From: Acanthosoma haemorrhoidale
Taxonomy: Eukaryota > Arthropoda > Insecta > Hemiptera > Acanthosomatidae
Length of the DNA: 64,000 nt
Assembly: GCA_930367205.1 (NCBI GenBank)
Contig: OV884012.1
Coordinates: 154,085,405 to 154,149,404 of the forward strand
Reading direction: 5' to 3'
Part shown: in pieces, positions 29,731 to 42,630 of the stretch
How the letters are laid out: each line of letters opens with the position of its first letter
Position numbering within the stretch: position 1 is the first letter of the stretch
Position numbers and translations under genes: made by a program
Notes under the pieces: generated by a model
What the model saw: the letters and a program-made list of their open reading frames with translations, nothing else
Database searches by the model: none
What the model was told of the DNA's origin: nothing

Positions 29731-30236
29731 TCACCCCCCCTTTTTTTTTAATGATATTTCTTTATTTTTTTTCCCTGGGGTCCGGCAATTCACTAGTATT
29801 ATTACCCGCTGTGACAGCCGGGTGGCAAAATGAAAAGTGAGCGAGGTTCTCGCAAATTAGTATTAATGGAGAGACGCATTACTCCCGAGGCGTTTTTCTC
29901 TCCATCATTCCCTTGCACTTCTCAGCCCCTAATCGTTTTCACTAAATCCGCTGACAAGGAAACATTATCAAAATAAAACAAATAAACCGCAAGTAAAGCA
30001 ATGGATATATTAATTCACTTATTACTTCTCTACCTCATTGCTCGGCTTTAAGACTTGACAGCAACATAATCACCAGTATGCTTTAGTTCCATCCACTTAT
30101 CTTCATCGTACTAAAGAACATATATTGTTTTCGATTAGTTAGGTTCATAATTCAGGGAAGATTCCATCAAAATGGGAATAAAAAAGCACCATTAGGAGCA
30201 GGAGAAAAAACTGATGGAAATTTTGGTGTTGAGCTA

Positions 30237-30268
30237 TTAGTAGTTTACAGTATTAGTAGTTTACAGTA
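30237..30268. repeat. 16-bp unit duplicated in tandem
   Basis: TTAGTAGTTTACAGTA occurs twice without a mismatch (30237-30252 and 30253-30268), followed by a partial TCATTATTAGTA. Confidence 0.95.
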
Positions 30269-30570
30269 TCATTATTAGTATAGCAGTAAATAAGTCAATA
30301 AAATGAATGAAACCATAGAACCCTAGAAGTCAATACCGAATTGAAACGAAAGCAAATTTCGGAAATAGCGTTATAAAAAATTATTTATATTTTGTAACAT
30401 CACTCGATTAATTTTTATAAATGTAGGTGTAAAAAGAAGCTGATTTAGAATAATTATATCCATGTATTGTACAGCGGCTCAATTCAACGTCAAAGGCAAT
30501 GTACTATTTAAAAAAAAACGGACCTTGCTTAAATATTATCAGGCCTTACACTATAAGTACTAATACTAAG

Positions 30571-30753
30571 AAGACTTCCTCTTTCGCAAGCGAGGGAGGT
30601 GGCAACCATGTGGACTTGCGAGGTTTCTGGGCTGTTTGTAAATACTGTATGAATGAGCGAGTGAATGAAAATTGTAATTATGTTATGAATGAGATCATTT
30701 ATCACAATTACTTATTGCCCAATGAGACAGATTGTAATTTTATCATAATAAAG
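30571..30753 (+). mobile_element. Family A LINE, 3' UTR only
   Basis: This is a severely 5'-truncated copy that begins inside the UTR at the motif CTTCCTCTTTCGCAAGCGAG and runs to TATCATAATAAAG. It retains the 3' hairpin in the form TTGCCCAATGAGACAG, with one stem mismatch. Confidence 0.85.
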
Positions 30754-31206
30754 TGTTTGTACTTGGAAGAGATGACTGTAAATTATTAGTTACTCCATTT
30801 GGAAGTGGACGAATAATCCATTATGTCTATGTGACACATTGCAGTATTGTTAACAGTTTACATACAACTTAATTACTGAACCACGAAAATAACTGACTAT
30901 TTTACTTGGTCGAGGAACGACAGTTGAGGTATAAACATATAATGAAGCACTGCGAATAAAGGGGGTAGGGGGTTACTGTAAGTAGGAAACAGGCAATAAA
31001 TGTATATAATATATAAACTATTTGTAATATATAGAGTTATATGTATTTCAATTGTAAATATATAGTGAGTAAACGCTAAGCCTAAATATTTATAGACGAG
31101 AGGATAAGATCTGCTGCGGGGGACAGTGTTGCTTGCTTTGGCAAGACAGTAAATTAGCAGGCAGTGTTCCCGAGTATCTAGTTTATCTTTTCGTGTGTTG
31201 GGCAAG

Positions 31207-31499
31207 AGTGGCTGTGCTTGGACTTTCTCCAGTCAGAGAGCACCGAGGACCTGGCTGCCTCCGGACCACTCTATGGACCATTGTGGCTGGAGGGGTACCC
31301 ATCTGGATTTCTAACGGCAACACCATTTCCAGTCAGTCGTTCCCTCCTCTGCAAACAAGGACAGCCCGTGACCTTAGAACCGGATCGGATCTCCGCCGTT
31401 GGTAGCCATCTGTCCGCCGTGGAGTGGCCAGGGGGTCCTACGACTTACGCCAGAAGTGGAGTCACTGATGTGTGGGAAAAGGAGCGGTTGAACGAATAA
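31207..31499 (+). other. Candidate exon or GC-rich open frame of unknown nature
   Basis: After an acceptor-like GACTTTCTCCAG, an open frame runs 88-93 codons to a TAA at 31497-31499. It reads SESTEDLAASGPLYGPLWLE, then GYPSGFLTATPFPVSRSLLC and further mixed-composition residues with no low-complexity stretch. The only start is a non-ATG TTG, so it would have to be an internal or terminal exon. I recognise no domain. It is on the opposite strand to the vein-like exon, so it would belong to another gene. Chance openness in a GC-richer block is the main alternative. Confidence 0.18.
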
Positions 31500-34400
31500 T
31501 ATGTATCATCAATCCAAAAGGGTGAGGATTTACTTTTAGATATAAAAGGAAGAATGAAGAAAAACAGGTCAATTTAGCCAGGTGTGATAAGCATAAAAAC
31601 ACAAACAGAAATTTATTTACTCACAAATGCTTTCAGGAGCTCACCATGACATCTTCAAGAGTTAACAAAATGAGAAGAAACCATTAGATGACACGCGGAC
31701 TGCCGTCAGTTTAATTATATTGATCCACCATGACCGTATGCTAACAATAAAAACACCAACAAGGGAAAAAAAATCTAGAAATTTTCTTGAATGTCATATT
31801 AGCAAACGAAATATATACATTTTTTTTTTCTCGAAAATAAATCTAAAAAGTAATAAACTCCGCTCTTATTTTGGCTCACAGGATACATTTACGAGAAGGA
31901 ATCAGACTACTACGAGGGATTTTCTCGTTATAAACAGTTATTTATGTATATTTTTCAGGTTAAAAACATAAGATAAAAAAATAATACATAAATTGTCTAC
32001 ATATTTTTATTTCGAGGTCTGCACTATGAATAGTGGTATGTAGCAGATGCTGGGGCCTGGGATTAAATCTCAGATCCTTAAAAGACTTTTTTGGGTCAAT
32101 GGATCGGGACAGGGGCCGTTAAACTTTGAGGGAAAATGAGTAGCTACTCATATACCACTGTCTGTATTTTATTTTGTATATTAACTAACGTACTTTTGAT
32201 CAAGTCCTTTCTGGCTGGTGAAGCGTGGATGTTACAAATCCTTTTTGAGCACCAAATCACACAAATGAAAGCCTTTTCAATGAATTAATTAAGCTTTAAA
32301 GCATACGAAAGTATTTCGTGCAGAAGATATTTCTAATTGGCTTGACAAGGGCTAGAAATTCGATAGCTAGAATCGTCAGTGCCAAGCTGTGAAGGAAGAG
32401 GTTTTAGTCTCAAACATGTACGAGTCAATCTGCCTGTATGACTGATCGCCGTTAAAAACTATAATCGTTGCAATAACTAGCCCATGTGTGTGATAAGACG
32501 ATAAGCGGTAAGACTTCCAAAGCTCCCACAGAGCGGGCGTGCGTGAGGACAGAGGACAGAATTAATATCCCCACCTCCCGCTATTTTCACTTTTAGTTTT
32601 ATTTAAACAGAGCTAGCGAGGGAAAATCCCATGTTGGACCCGAGCCAGAAGAATTAGGCCAGAAGGATGTTACTCATCACGGCGCTATCTGACGTACTCC
32701 TTCAACCTTCCTACACATAATTAGTTTATGTTCTTTATTGGTTTTAATGTCCTCGCCAGGCTGGATATATGAACGTGATAAATTCTTCTGAAGTGCCACC
32801 CTTCCCCGTTTTAATGATATCCTTATGTTTTTATCAGAGGCTAATGTGTCTCCGGGATAACATGGATATAATATTGACAACACCTATTAATAGACGGAGG
32901 CCATCTCATGTGGTGTTTTGGTTAAGGCTTCATGAAATCAGTGCATGCATGTTGTAACTTAATAACGCCTTTAGCATTAATAAATTCCAAACTGAAATAG
33001 GAAGACAACAATTTTATTTGCACATGCAAGATTATATCAGTTATCATAATACAAGAATTTGAAGAATCGTAGCAATTTCATAATTAAATTCAAAAAAGCT
33101 TTTTTTTTTTTGTTTTTTAAATAACGTTTGTTTGATGTTCGCACCTTGTTTTCGTCTTCCCCGGCGCTACAACCCAAGTAGAGTCAAGGCCTCTTCAATT
33201 TTAGAGTACCATTAATCTCTATTTCGGTTCAGCTGTTCTCCAATTTCGAACGTCAAGAATGGGCATTACCTGAAGACGTCATTCAGTGTTTCCTTGGGTA
33301 CTATGCCTTCAAATCAGGATCAGCCTATAGCCATTAACTACCTCAATATTTTTTATTTGATAATCTGACCGTGTGAATTTGTAACCATCCACCATACACA
33401 ACAATATTTACAATCTGCCCTGTTCGAGTAATGAACTCTCTCGTCAGGGAGTTGTATTACGGACATATTTGTTTTCTTATGTTTTTAATTTATGTTTATA
33501 GTTTGTTATTAATCCTTTGAGTAAGACTCTTCTGGACCAAAGGTGCTGCCTGTATATAGTATTTCCCAGCTTTAAGTCAGAATATATCTGATCGTGATCT
33601 TGCCAAGATTAGGAAACCGGAGCATTATGGCGCTGCGTTATTGGACAAGGAAACGCTGGTCTCATCGGAAGATATTGTATGATAACTTTTCTTGGGCCTC
33701 CAAGAAAATTATGTTATGCTGTCTGTACTTGTATGAGCTATACTGGGGAGGTTGTTAAGAGTTGTCAGTACACTGTACTGCTTAATATTCTTCTCAGAGC
33801 TGTTGTGAAATATTTATGAATGCATTAGTGAAATGTGTCATAATGAGAAATATACTTGAGAAGTAATATAATGTATGAGCTGTGTATGAAGTGACTACAT
33901 GATAGATAAGACACATATGCACACGAAGTCTAGATAAGTGGAGAGGAGCCGGGAGCGGGCAGTGGCCGGCGGGGCTAAACAAGGGTGAAAAACTGCCCTG
34001 AGCCCCTTTAGGGCACCACAGCCGCGTGTCCGGCATGCTTTCCCAGACTCAGGATATGGTCAGGCTGTCAGCCTCCCGGTTTATTCTGGGTCGGGGGGGG
34101 GGGGGGACATCTGCTGCCTCCGTCGTCTCGGCTATGGGCTTTGGCTGCTCCATATCTGGAGCCGTCAGCCCAATAACTAAGTATCGATGCATTTTAGTCT
34201 GATAAAAACAACAACAATGTTCATTAGTGTCAGTATAAACCTTGGTATCCTGTAATGTTTTCAATTCCTATACTGATAACGACCCTGAATCGCCCTAATT
34301 TATAATTATAACCAAGCATATAACAGATCATAATCATATACGTTGAGGTGGAGTTTGACTCTTGAGTCATAATACTAGCAAAGCCATTTTTCTTTGAGGT

Positions 34401-37400
34401 TTAGCAATCGAAATAAAATCGGACTAGTTTTAATTAAAACGAAATAAAGTGTTTCTCTCCGCTGACCTGAAAATCCCTAGTTCCTATTGGTTAACGATAA
34501 TCGAATCGAAGACTTTTGGCAACGGACAAAAGTTCAACTATAAAAACGAATTACCAATACGGATCATGTGGGCCTGTTATTTTTCAAAAAGAGGTATTAG
34601 TCCACTTTTTAAAAAAAACGAGTTAACGGTAATTTTAGTAAGATATAGACGTCTTCTCTCCATATTTATGTATGTTTTTCTCATAAAATTAACAAAAGAA
34701 TTTTGACTTTAAAAATGGTAATCGTAAAAGTGTTTTTTTTTTTAAGTGAAATAAGTCCATTCCTAATTATTATAATTAAAACAATATTATTATTGCAATT
34801 ATTATTGATTATTACAAATTCAGCGAACACTGCGCTTTAGCAGATATTACTTAGCTAGTGCTAGCTAAATATTAAATGCAAACTCTTATCTCAACTTTCA
34901 AAAATAACAGCTCGTATATTTCAATCTGTAAACTTCAGATCCAATGGCACCTGGTAATTGCCTGACGCCAAAAACCTACAGGCAGATGATAATTACAGAA
35001 GCGAAGCCGATGATAAAAAGGGTGCAATGAACTTTTTGATATGCTCATAGAAGAAGAAATGGACACACCTTCTTGATTAAAGGAATTGACAACAATTAGC
35101 ACAACAATAAACACCCTTGCCTTGATTTTTATTCATGGGTGCGCAGGACTCAGACAATGACCATTCATCTTTCGCATCGCATACCACTGCATTTTACGCT
35201 CTCGGTGGAACCCTCTGCAATCTCATTCTATGCTACGATCCTTGCATAATGTATTATCTGAATTGAATTCCGTTTCTTATAAACTCCACGCATAGCCCAA
35301 CTCCAATGAAATGTTTACATATAGAGTTTCGTAAAAATTAGGTTATATACCGTACATTTGTCTCTACAACAGGATTGAACTGTTCCTATCTCAATAAAAA
35401 TCACTCCCGGATTGTGGAATGGTATAATTATAAAACTGTCTTTCCATAATTTCTTCTTTATTGTAATCTGATTGTGAGAGTATCTCTAACTTCTGTATTA
35501 TATTTGATAATTGGACCCTCCTTTAATCAAAAGGAAATGTTATATATAAATACATGCATATGTGACAGGATTGATATAGGATTTGATATTGAACAAATAA
35601 CATAATTATTATTAATCTAATATCCTCACCTTACTCATTCAATTAAAAGTAATATAAAGTGAAGCATACAATTAAAGTATTGTTAATCCTCCACTAGACA
35701 GTAATGAACCCTCCTATATCAACAACTATACCCTTCACGCTGAACTTAGCACTCCAAAAATAAACGAAAAATGCTTAATGTTAATCAGAACGTATTTTCA
35801 ATATGTAATGAGTGAACTTGCATCTCGTCACCATACAAAACCTAAAAAACACCAAGTTTTCGATAATCTCAAAAAAAAGTTATTAATTTGAAAGTGACTA
35901 CCTTTATGGATAAGAGGTAATGTAAAAATAAATGTAACACAACAAAATTTTAAAACACTGAATCATTTCTAACCCTAATATCTGTAGTAGGCTAAAAATA
36001 AACAGTTTGGCGCGTTAAAAAAATTATTCGAACGTAATACTTAATTAACTAAATTTGTACTTAATCGAGGTTTTATAGATAGATGATAATTTAGATATTC
36101 TTTTAATTTGTTTTTGTAAACGCCAGTAAGCCCTTGTATAACCATGAAGAGGTTGTAGCATAATTTTCGCCACTCTTGTGTTCATTTATCTGTTTCCTCA
36201 GTTTCAACGGAGTTGTGATTTGTTCACTCTCTGGTGATGCACCTAAACAGACCATACATTTGTCAATTATTACCCTACGTTCGTTTAATATTTATAAATC
36301 TCCTCTGCGGAGGATAACTTAAACCTTTCTGTAATAGTTCATTTTCGTTGTCATCGAATTGTACATCAGAAAAGTTAACTAATCTAGGAAAACACATGAA
36401 ATTATTTTCATTACATTTATCCGTACTTATGTTGAGGTTGAATGTCAGGATTTTCAATTTGTTGTTTATTGTATTGCTCAAGTTCATATTGATCAAGATA
36501 CGCACTGAGAATTATCCTAATGTTCTGCCAGGTAAAACAACATACAATCCCCGACTCCATGCATTTCCCTCTTCAGATGCATCCCTATTAGATTAAAGAT
36601 GAAGCTGTGTGGAAAGACAATAAAACTGTTTTATAAAGTCGCTTTCTAGCTCGTTCCCCCACTCTCTTTAATTCTCGTTCTCCTAATATCCGACATGCGT
36701 CATCCCTTTACGAACGCCCCTCTTATTCGGAACCTCGCCATCCCCAGAAAAACTCATCCAGAGGCTGGGCACCTTCCTTGGTTTTAATTTTTCATTGTCA
36801 TGTGATATTTCCTTTTTTTTTTTAGATAGTAATAATTTTTCTTTATTGTTCAAAAGCAGCATAACGGTTTTTTTTTGTCATCAAACCATTAAATTTTCTT
36901 TATTTCTTCTTCCTTTGGTGTATACACTAGCTTTTGGTCGTGCCACAATAGTCTAAATTGGATGACAATCATCAATTATAATTGATGTTTTATAGGATTC
37001 CTCCGAGATCTTCTTGTTGTTCTGCCGAGAACGGTAGCGGAGATCGTCTGTCCGGAACCATTAGGAAGATCGCAGACTGCCGACCCCGGCGAGATAGAAC
37101 TGGATGGTCCTGGCTAAAAGGTTGGCTGCTATTAAGGAAAAGAGACTTCTGATTTAGGCACAACGCTATCTTCACTGTTTGAGGCCACCGCTTGGGAATT
37201 CCAAGCGAACCTGCTCAGTACTAGTCCACAATTCACATATATTTTTACTATGCTCAGTTTATTGCCAGATAATTATATTTTATGCCTGTTAGAAATCAAG
37301 CGGACACTGTGACTGAAGTTCCTATCGGAAGTATCGGAATTAGCTCGGTTTACATCGAATTTGAAAATGTGATCGACATCATATCACTCAAAGTCAAACC

Positions 37401-38579
37401 ATACAACTCGTCAGGACAAAAATATCTGACAAGTCAACGCTGTATCAAGTAAAGATGAACAGTATACACGCCTGGCATGAAGTTCTAAAAATACACCACA
37501 AATATACCATTGCCCTAGTCATCTTGGTGCTTCATCTATCTTCGAGGGCGCTTCTGTAATAAGAATTGTCTACGGTACTCATCATTTACAGCTTTGTAAT
37601 CTTTTGATGTTTCCATGGTCCATTGGGGAACACAATTTTATAAATTTCAAACACGTAGAGAGGATTAATATATATATTGGCTGATACTCTATCAACTTTA
37701 GCCCACCATGTCCTGACCTCCTGATAACTGTTTTCTCAGCCTGACCAAAAGTGGTTATCTTCAAATAAAACGAGTGAAAATCGCCAGAATGCCGGAAGGG
37801 GTTTGCATTCCACCACCTGTTTTTTTTTTTTTTTAATCATCCACCCATTTTCGCTCCTATACTAAACCTTGTAGAATTCGGGATCTAGGAAGCTTTCTCG
37901 ATAATTCTATTTTATCGCCAAGTTATCGAAGATTTAATTAAACTCCTGTTTGTGAAATTAGTTTCGATTGCCCAAGGTTTGGACATGTGTTTGAAGGTGG
38001 AGTTTTAGTGAAAAAATAAATGTTTGCCGAGAGGAATACTTACTAAAACTTGGTCGTTATTTTACGCAAACCATTGGTACTATTCCCATCCATATTCCCT
38101 CTGCCAATCTTTCTAGATTCAACCAGTTATCATTTTAACAATATTTTAATTTTTTTATTGTTTATTGTGTAAATATTGAATATAAAAGTTTCATTTCGTA
38201 TTTTAATGAACCCCATCATTTCATTACATTTCCCTTATATTACTAGTAACTTTTGTAAGCGACTGCCATTCATTTATGTTGATTCATTGAAGTGTCTGTA
38301 CAACTGTTTATAAAGTAATCACCTCAGAGTAATTTATGTTCCAGCTAGCTTTTCGATATCATCGTAGTCACCCCCTCATCATCGCCACACAACGAGACAA
38401 CCCTTCTTGCTTTTAGATAATCCTAGTTTTCTAGTTCTTGACTGATACTACAGACGATCCACTCCTGCTAAGTGAGGAGATGCTGTAACTAAAAGACACA
38501 AACGAGATTGAAGAGACACCCAAGTGATCCTGATGGTGTACAATCTGTTAGCGGCAGGCACACACACAACAGACTACAC
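31500..38579. other. No gene or recognised repeat found
   Basis: A long AT-rich stretch. A tandem GATAAG pair lies at about 32491-32506. A GC-richer patch at 33900-34140 contains a run of 13 G near 34094. A small balanced patch lies at 36995-37120. Open frames are below 90 codons and show no domain. Confidence 0.5.
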
Positions 38580-38930
38580 GGGGCTCTCTCTGGGAGACCG
38601 CAGCATTTGCATATAATGGCCGGCACAGTGTTTGGTTAAAGACGTTTCCATTAGCCTTTCCTCCCTCTAATAGTACCGGCCCACTCATAGCCGAGTCCGT
38701 CCGTCCGTCTGTCAGTCAGCGGGCCCGATGACAATAACCAACCCGCCAATTTATCCCAAGGGATAGATAGATAGAGGGCAGATTATGTTAATTATTTGTC
38801 ATAAAGATTCATCGGATTCCGGGGCTCTCGTCCGGGCCGTAGCGTTTTGTCTCGGAGTCCTCTTCAACGTGTAATTAAACCGGTAATGCGGCAGGAATGT
38901 GCACCATCTATGAATAAATTTACTCTCTTC
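38580..38930. promoter_or_regulatory. Candidate conserved enhancer-like block
   Basis: This segment stands out from the AT-rich background. It combines GC-rich stretches (GGGCTCTCGTCCGGGCCGTA) with clustered homeodomain cores (GTTAATTATTTG at about 38788, GTGTAATTAAACC at about 38870) and ATTTGCATATAATG, an octamer-like POU site at about 38605. There is no open frame of note. Interpretation as an enhancer is inference. Confidence 0.25.
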
Positions 38931-38943
38931 CAATTTTTTCTCC

Positions 38944-38964
38944 CTCTCTCTCTCTCTCTCTCTC
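38944..38964. repeat. (CT)n microsatellite, short
   Basis: About ten CT units follow the candidate conserved block at 38580-38930. There is a run of seven G at about 39009. Confidence 0.9.
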
Positions 38965-40778
38965 ACTCGTTTCATTTTTGTTCGTTCGTCGAAGTTTATT
39001 GAACTAAGGGGGGGGGATCCCGTTTTTTTTTATTATTAGTAGTAAATTATCTAGTTATTTCCTTATTGGCAAAGCTATGGCATTATAAGTATTATTTATA
39101 TCATCAAGTATTATTATAGCGTTTAGTTAATTTATTTACATATAATGAAGTTACTTTTTTTTAATGTATGTTTTTAAAGCATATTTTAACCTTACACGGA
39201 TAAAATGACGGTTGTTACTATTGATAACAGCTTTAGAGATTGGAGAATGACGTTACCTGAGAGACAACATCCAGTGAAATGAAAATATTATTTAATTTTT
39301 AGTCATCTCAAATAGTAATTAAACACAGTTTAGAACGAGCGTTCAACTATCGGCAAACGGATGTTGCAGCGAGAAAAGAAAGGTATTATTTATAGTGTCA
39401 CGTTTTGGCAGTGACACAATCTATTGAGGATTACCATGTTGGAAAATTTACGATGTAAACATGTGATAGCCTGCGTGATCTATTGTGACAAGTCGTATCG
39501 CTTCCATAGCTTCTTCTTCTAAGAGCCTAAAACCGTCTGTCCAGAATTGGGACGGTCGGTAACCCTAGAGATGTTACGATAAACCCTATTTATAATACGC
39601 CAGGTCCCCCGAATCAAAAACAAAACAACTAAATAATAAAGTAAATCCCCGATTTTTAGTTTTGATTAATAATAATAAAAATAAATTATGATCGAAAAGA
39701 TTCTACAGAAAAGAAGACGCAAATAGTTCCAATGTTCAATATAATCTGTGATGCAATGTCAAAGAAACGTTATAAAGAGAAACTGACATTGTTATCAATA
39801 AAAACCTCATTGCATATACATTGCTTTCAGTTTAGTTCACAAATGAATGAGATTTGGTTATTTTTGGTTAAAAAACCACAAGTTCATAAGCACCTATCAT
39901 GGACGCTGTTCAGGACTGAATTCAGGTGCCAGGGAATTATTACAATGGTGAATCTTGTTTAAATAATGGCGAACCCTAGGGTGGGAGCTAACCATTCCTT
40001 GGGTCTATTATGTAAATCTGAGGCGATTTAAATAACCCAACTCATAATTTCTAATGATTTATTAATTTTCTAACAAGGGTCCTTTCACCAGAAACACACA
40101 GCTTTAGAGATACCGGAAGATTTAAGCGGGCGAAGAGAATACCTTTGAGAATACCTCTCTCTCACTCTCTGGACAGGTGGAGCGGACACGACATTAGGAA
40201 ATAGTGAATTAGTGGAGGAAGGAGGTCGGTTCAAAGACAACAACCTTGGTAGCGCCTTCGTGTCTCGACGTGTCCCGACCTGAACGAACCTGAACGCGCG
40301 ATGACTGCTGTCCACTCAGCGTTGAGTACAATCATTCGAACAAACATTGGATGATGCATTCGAAACTAACTCACTTTAATGTGCATTTTTGCGCACTTGA
40401 ATCGGCAAGAGGAAGAAATTACTCAATGGCACAGCACAGTGGAAATATACAGTCAAGAGTCCACACCTGTCAGTGACAAATAATGTTTACGAGCAAAATA
40501 TAATTCTAATTACTAATAGTAGTCAAAATATTTGTTTTGTTTTTTTTTGTCACGGAAAGGCCTTAAAGACCACGCGAATATCATTACTTTCGGTTCTTTT
40601 CTTGTTTTTGTTTTTCCTTCCATTTTCCCCTCATTATCTCTACGTGCTTTTGTTTTCTTTCTTCTGTCCACGCTACTCCCTTTTCGATTTTTTCTTTCCC
40701 ACAAGAACCTTGATTTCTTTCAGTCTTTTCCTATATCTTTCTCCGTCCTGACAATCCTGGTCCGTTATTCCTAGTCTT

Positions 40779-41086
40779 TCAGTTTTTTCCTTCATCTGCT
40801 TGGTGTATCCCCTTGAGCTTTTGTAAACACGGATTTTCTCGAATATTTAGTCTTTCCGGGAACATTCTTACCATATGTCCGTGGAATTTCAGTCTCCTGA
40901 TCCTTTGTCCGTTTCTAGGTCTTTTGTATCTTTGTAGATTTCTTGGTTGGATCTTAGCCTGTATCCTTCTTGTGTCTTTTTGGGGCCGTAGATTCTTCTT
41001 AGGATTCTTCGTTCTATTCTCAGTAGTTTTTCTAGATTGGGGAGGCATGAGGTTTACGTCCCATATAATATTACCGGTTTTTTGTC
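40779..41086 (-). pseudogene. Remnant of a third LINE: RT C-terminal region, frameshifted
   Basis: On the minus strand one frame reads KPVILYGT, a stop, then RRILRRIYGPKKTQEGYRLR and SNQEIYKDTKDLETDK. After a one-base shift it continues RRLKFHGHMVRMFPERLN. The order V-x-L-Y-G-x, E-R-x-I-L-R-x-I-x-G-P, then R-R-L-x-F-x-G-H-x-x-R-M is the familiar C-terminal arrangement of many insect LINE reverse transcriptases (CR1/RTE/Jockey-related). With an internal stop and a frameshift it is dead. It is unrelated to families A and B at the sequence level. No 3' end was delimited. Confidence 0.75.
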
Positions 41087-42327
41087 TTATTTATTTTTAC
41101 ATCAATGATGAGCTAAATTGTTTTTATTGAAATATAGAATAATGTAATAGAAAACGTAAAATAATTGAAAAAACATTTGATTTTCTTAAATAATCATTGA
41201 TTGAAAAAAAAAACCTTCTGACTCTGATGATCGCATTTCCAAAAAAACGTATGTTAATAACTGAATTATTAATCGAAAAAAAATTATTGAAAATTGCTGG
41301 AATTGATATTTTTTTCTAAAATATTTGAAAACATAGAATACAGCAACATACGAACTAGCTTTGTCATATCTATTTTCGGCAATTGCGTCGTATCACCTTA
41401 TGTTATCATGCCTCGATGAAATTGAAACAAAAAATAAATAAATAGAGAAAGCTAAAACTATAAATTACTAAGGCATTAAGTTTATCATTAAACGGAATGT
41501 TTTAACAAGATAAACTGAACGGGGGTACCTGGCTGGCTGGCTGTATCATATCTTGTTCATAGTTGAAGTGAAATCGTTTTGAAAAAAAAAAAATTTTTTT
41601 AAGAGAAGGTAAAAAGTGATTTGATTGCGGCTGTATTGAAAGTTATCGAAAGTAGACTCATGTATATAAATTTTCACTTTTTTTTTTTTGTTTCAGCTTT
41701 TCATTTCTACATTCACGCTAATTTTGTTCGCTGATCCCCGTGAACGCCCTAACACATTATATGCGAGTAATTCAATTCATAAGACTAAAAATCATCTGAG
41801 TCTTTTAAATATGCCTTGTTAACAAATACGAACAATGCAATAAATGTTTATATATGCTTATGTATACACAAACATGATACAGGATTATGAAGTTATGACA
41901 GAGCGGGCCTGTCGAGTACCATTAGGAGGCAATGGAGCAGCCACGGACATGAGCACTCCGACGAACGCATGGACACTATTTGCATATCCCTGTTTAATTA
42001 AGTAAATTATTCTAAAAATTACATAATTAAGGAAAAGGGCTGAATAAATTAATCCCGGATCGTTAGCCATACAATTACAACCCTGTACCAATTAATTTTA
42101 AATTGCCTCCGCTCTTTGAGACAGCTGATAAACTCTCTGCCTGAGGATTAAGGGGACTCGTTTCATATTGTATGTGCTACACTGCCTCTAGTGGCAGGAA
42201 CATACCGACGGAGTTGAATACTTAACATGATTTTAGTAAAAGATCCAATTTAGTGAGAGTAAAACTAAAAAATAAAATATGTTTAATCTATACATTGCAC
42301 AACTAGTGGTTGTATGCAATACACAGA

Positions 42328-42630
42328 AATGGCCAGTTTCTCCAATCATGTCCTGAGCGTATGTGGCTCTCGTGCTCTTGGTCAGTCTCCACTGGCTCGT
42401 ATCCAGTGACGCGGCTGACGTAGGAGCGTGGGGAACTTCCCAAGACTCCGCTTCCTCTTTCGCATGCCAGGGAGGTGACAACCATGTGGATTTTGGAGGT
42501 CTCTGGGGTGTTTGTAAATACTGTATGAATGAGCGAGTGAATAAAAATTGTAAATATGGCATGAAGAACATTTATCACAATTACTTATTGCCTAATGAGG
42601 CAGATTGTAATTGCATCATAATAAAAATAA
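42328..42630 (+). mobile_element. Family A LINE, 3' UTR only
   Basis: It covers nearly the whole UTR, from GGCCAGTTTCTCCAATCATG to ATCATAATAAAAATAATAG. The hairpin TTGCCTAATGAGGCAG is intact. Open frames on both strands here (for example 42303-42578 minus and 42363-42644 plus) lie inside the UTR, and the plus frame begins at GTG; neither is a gene. Confidence 0.87.
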
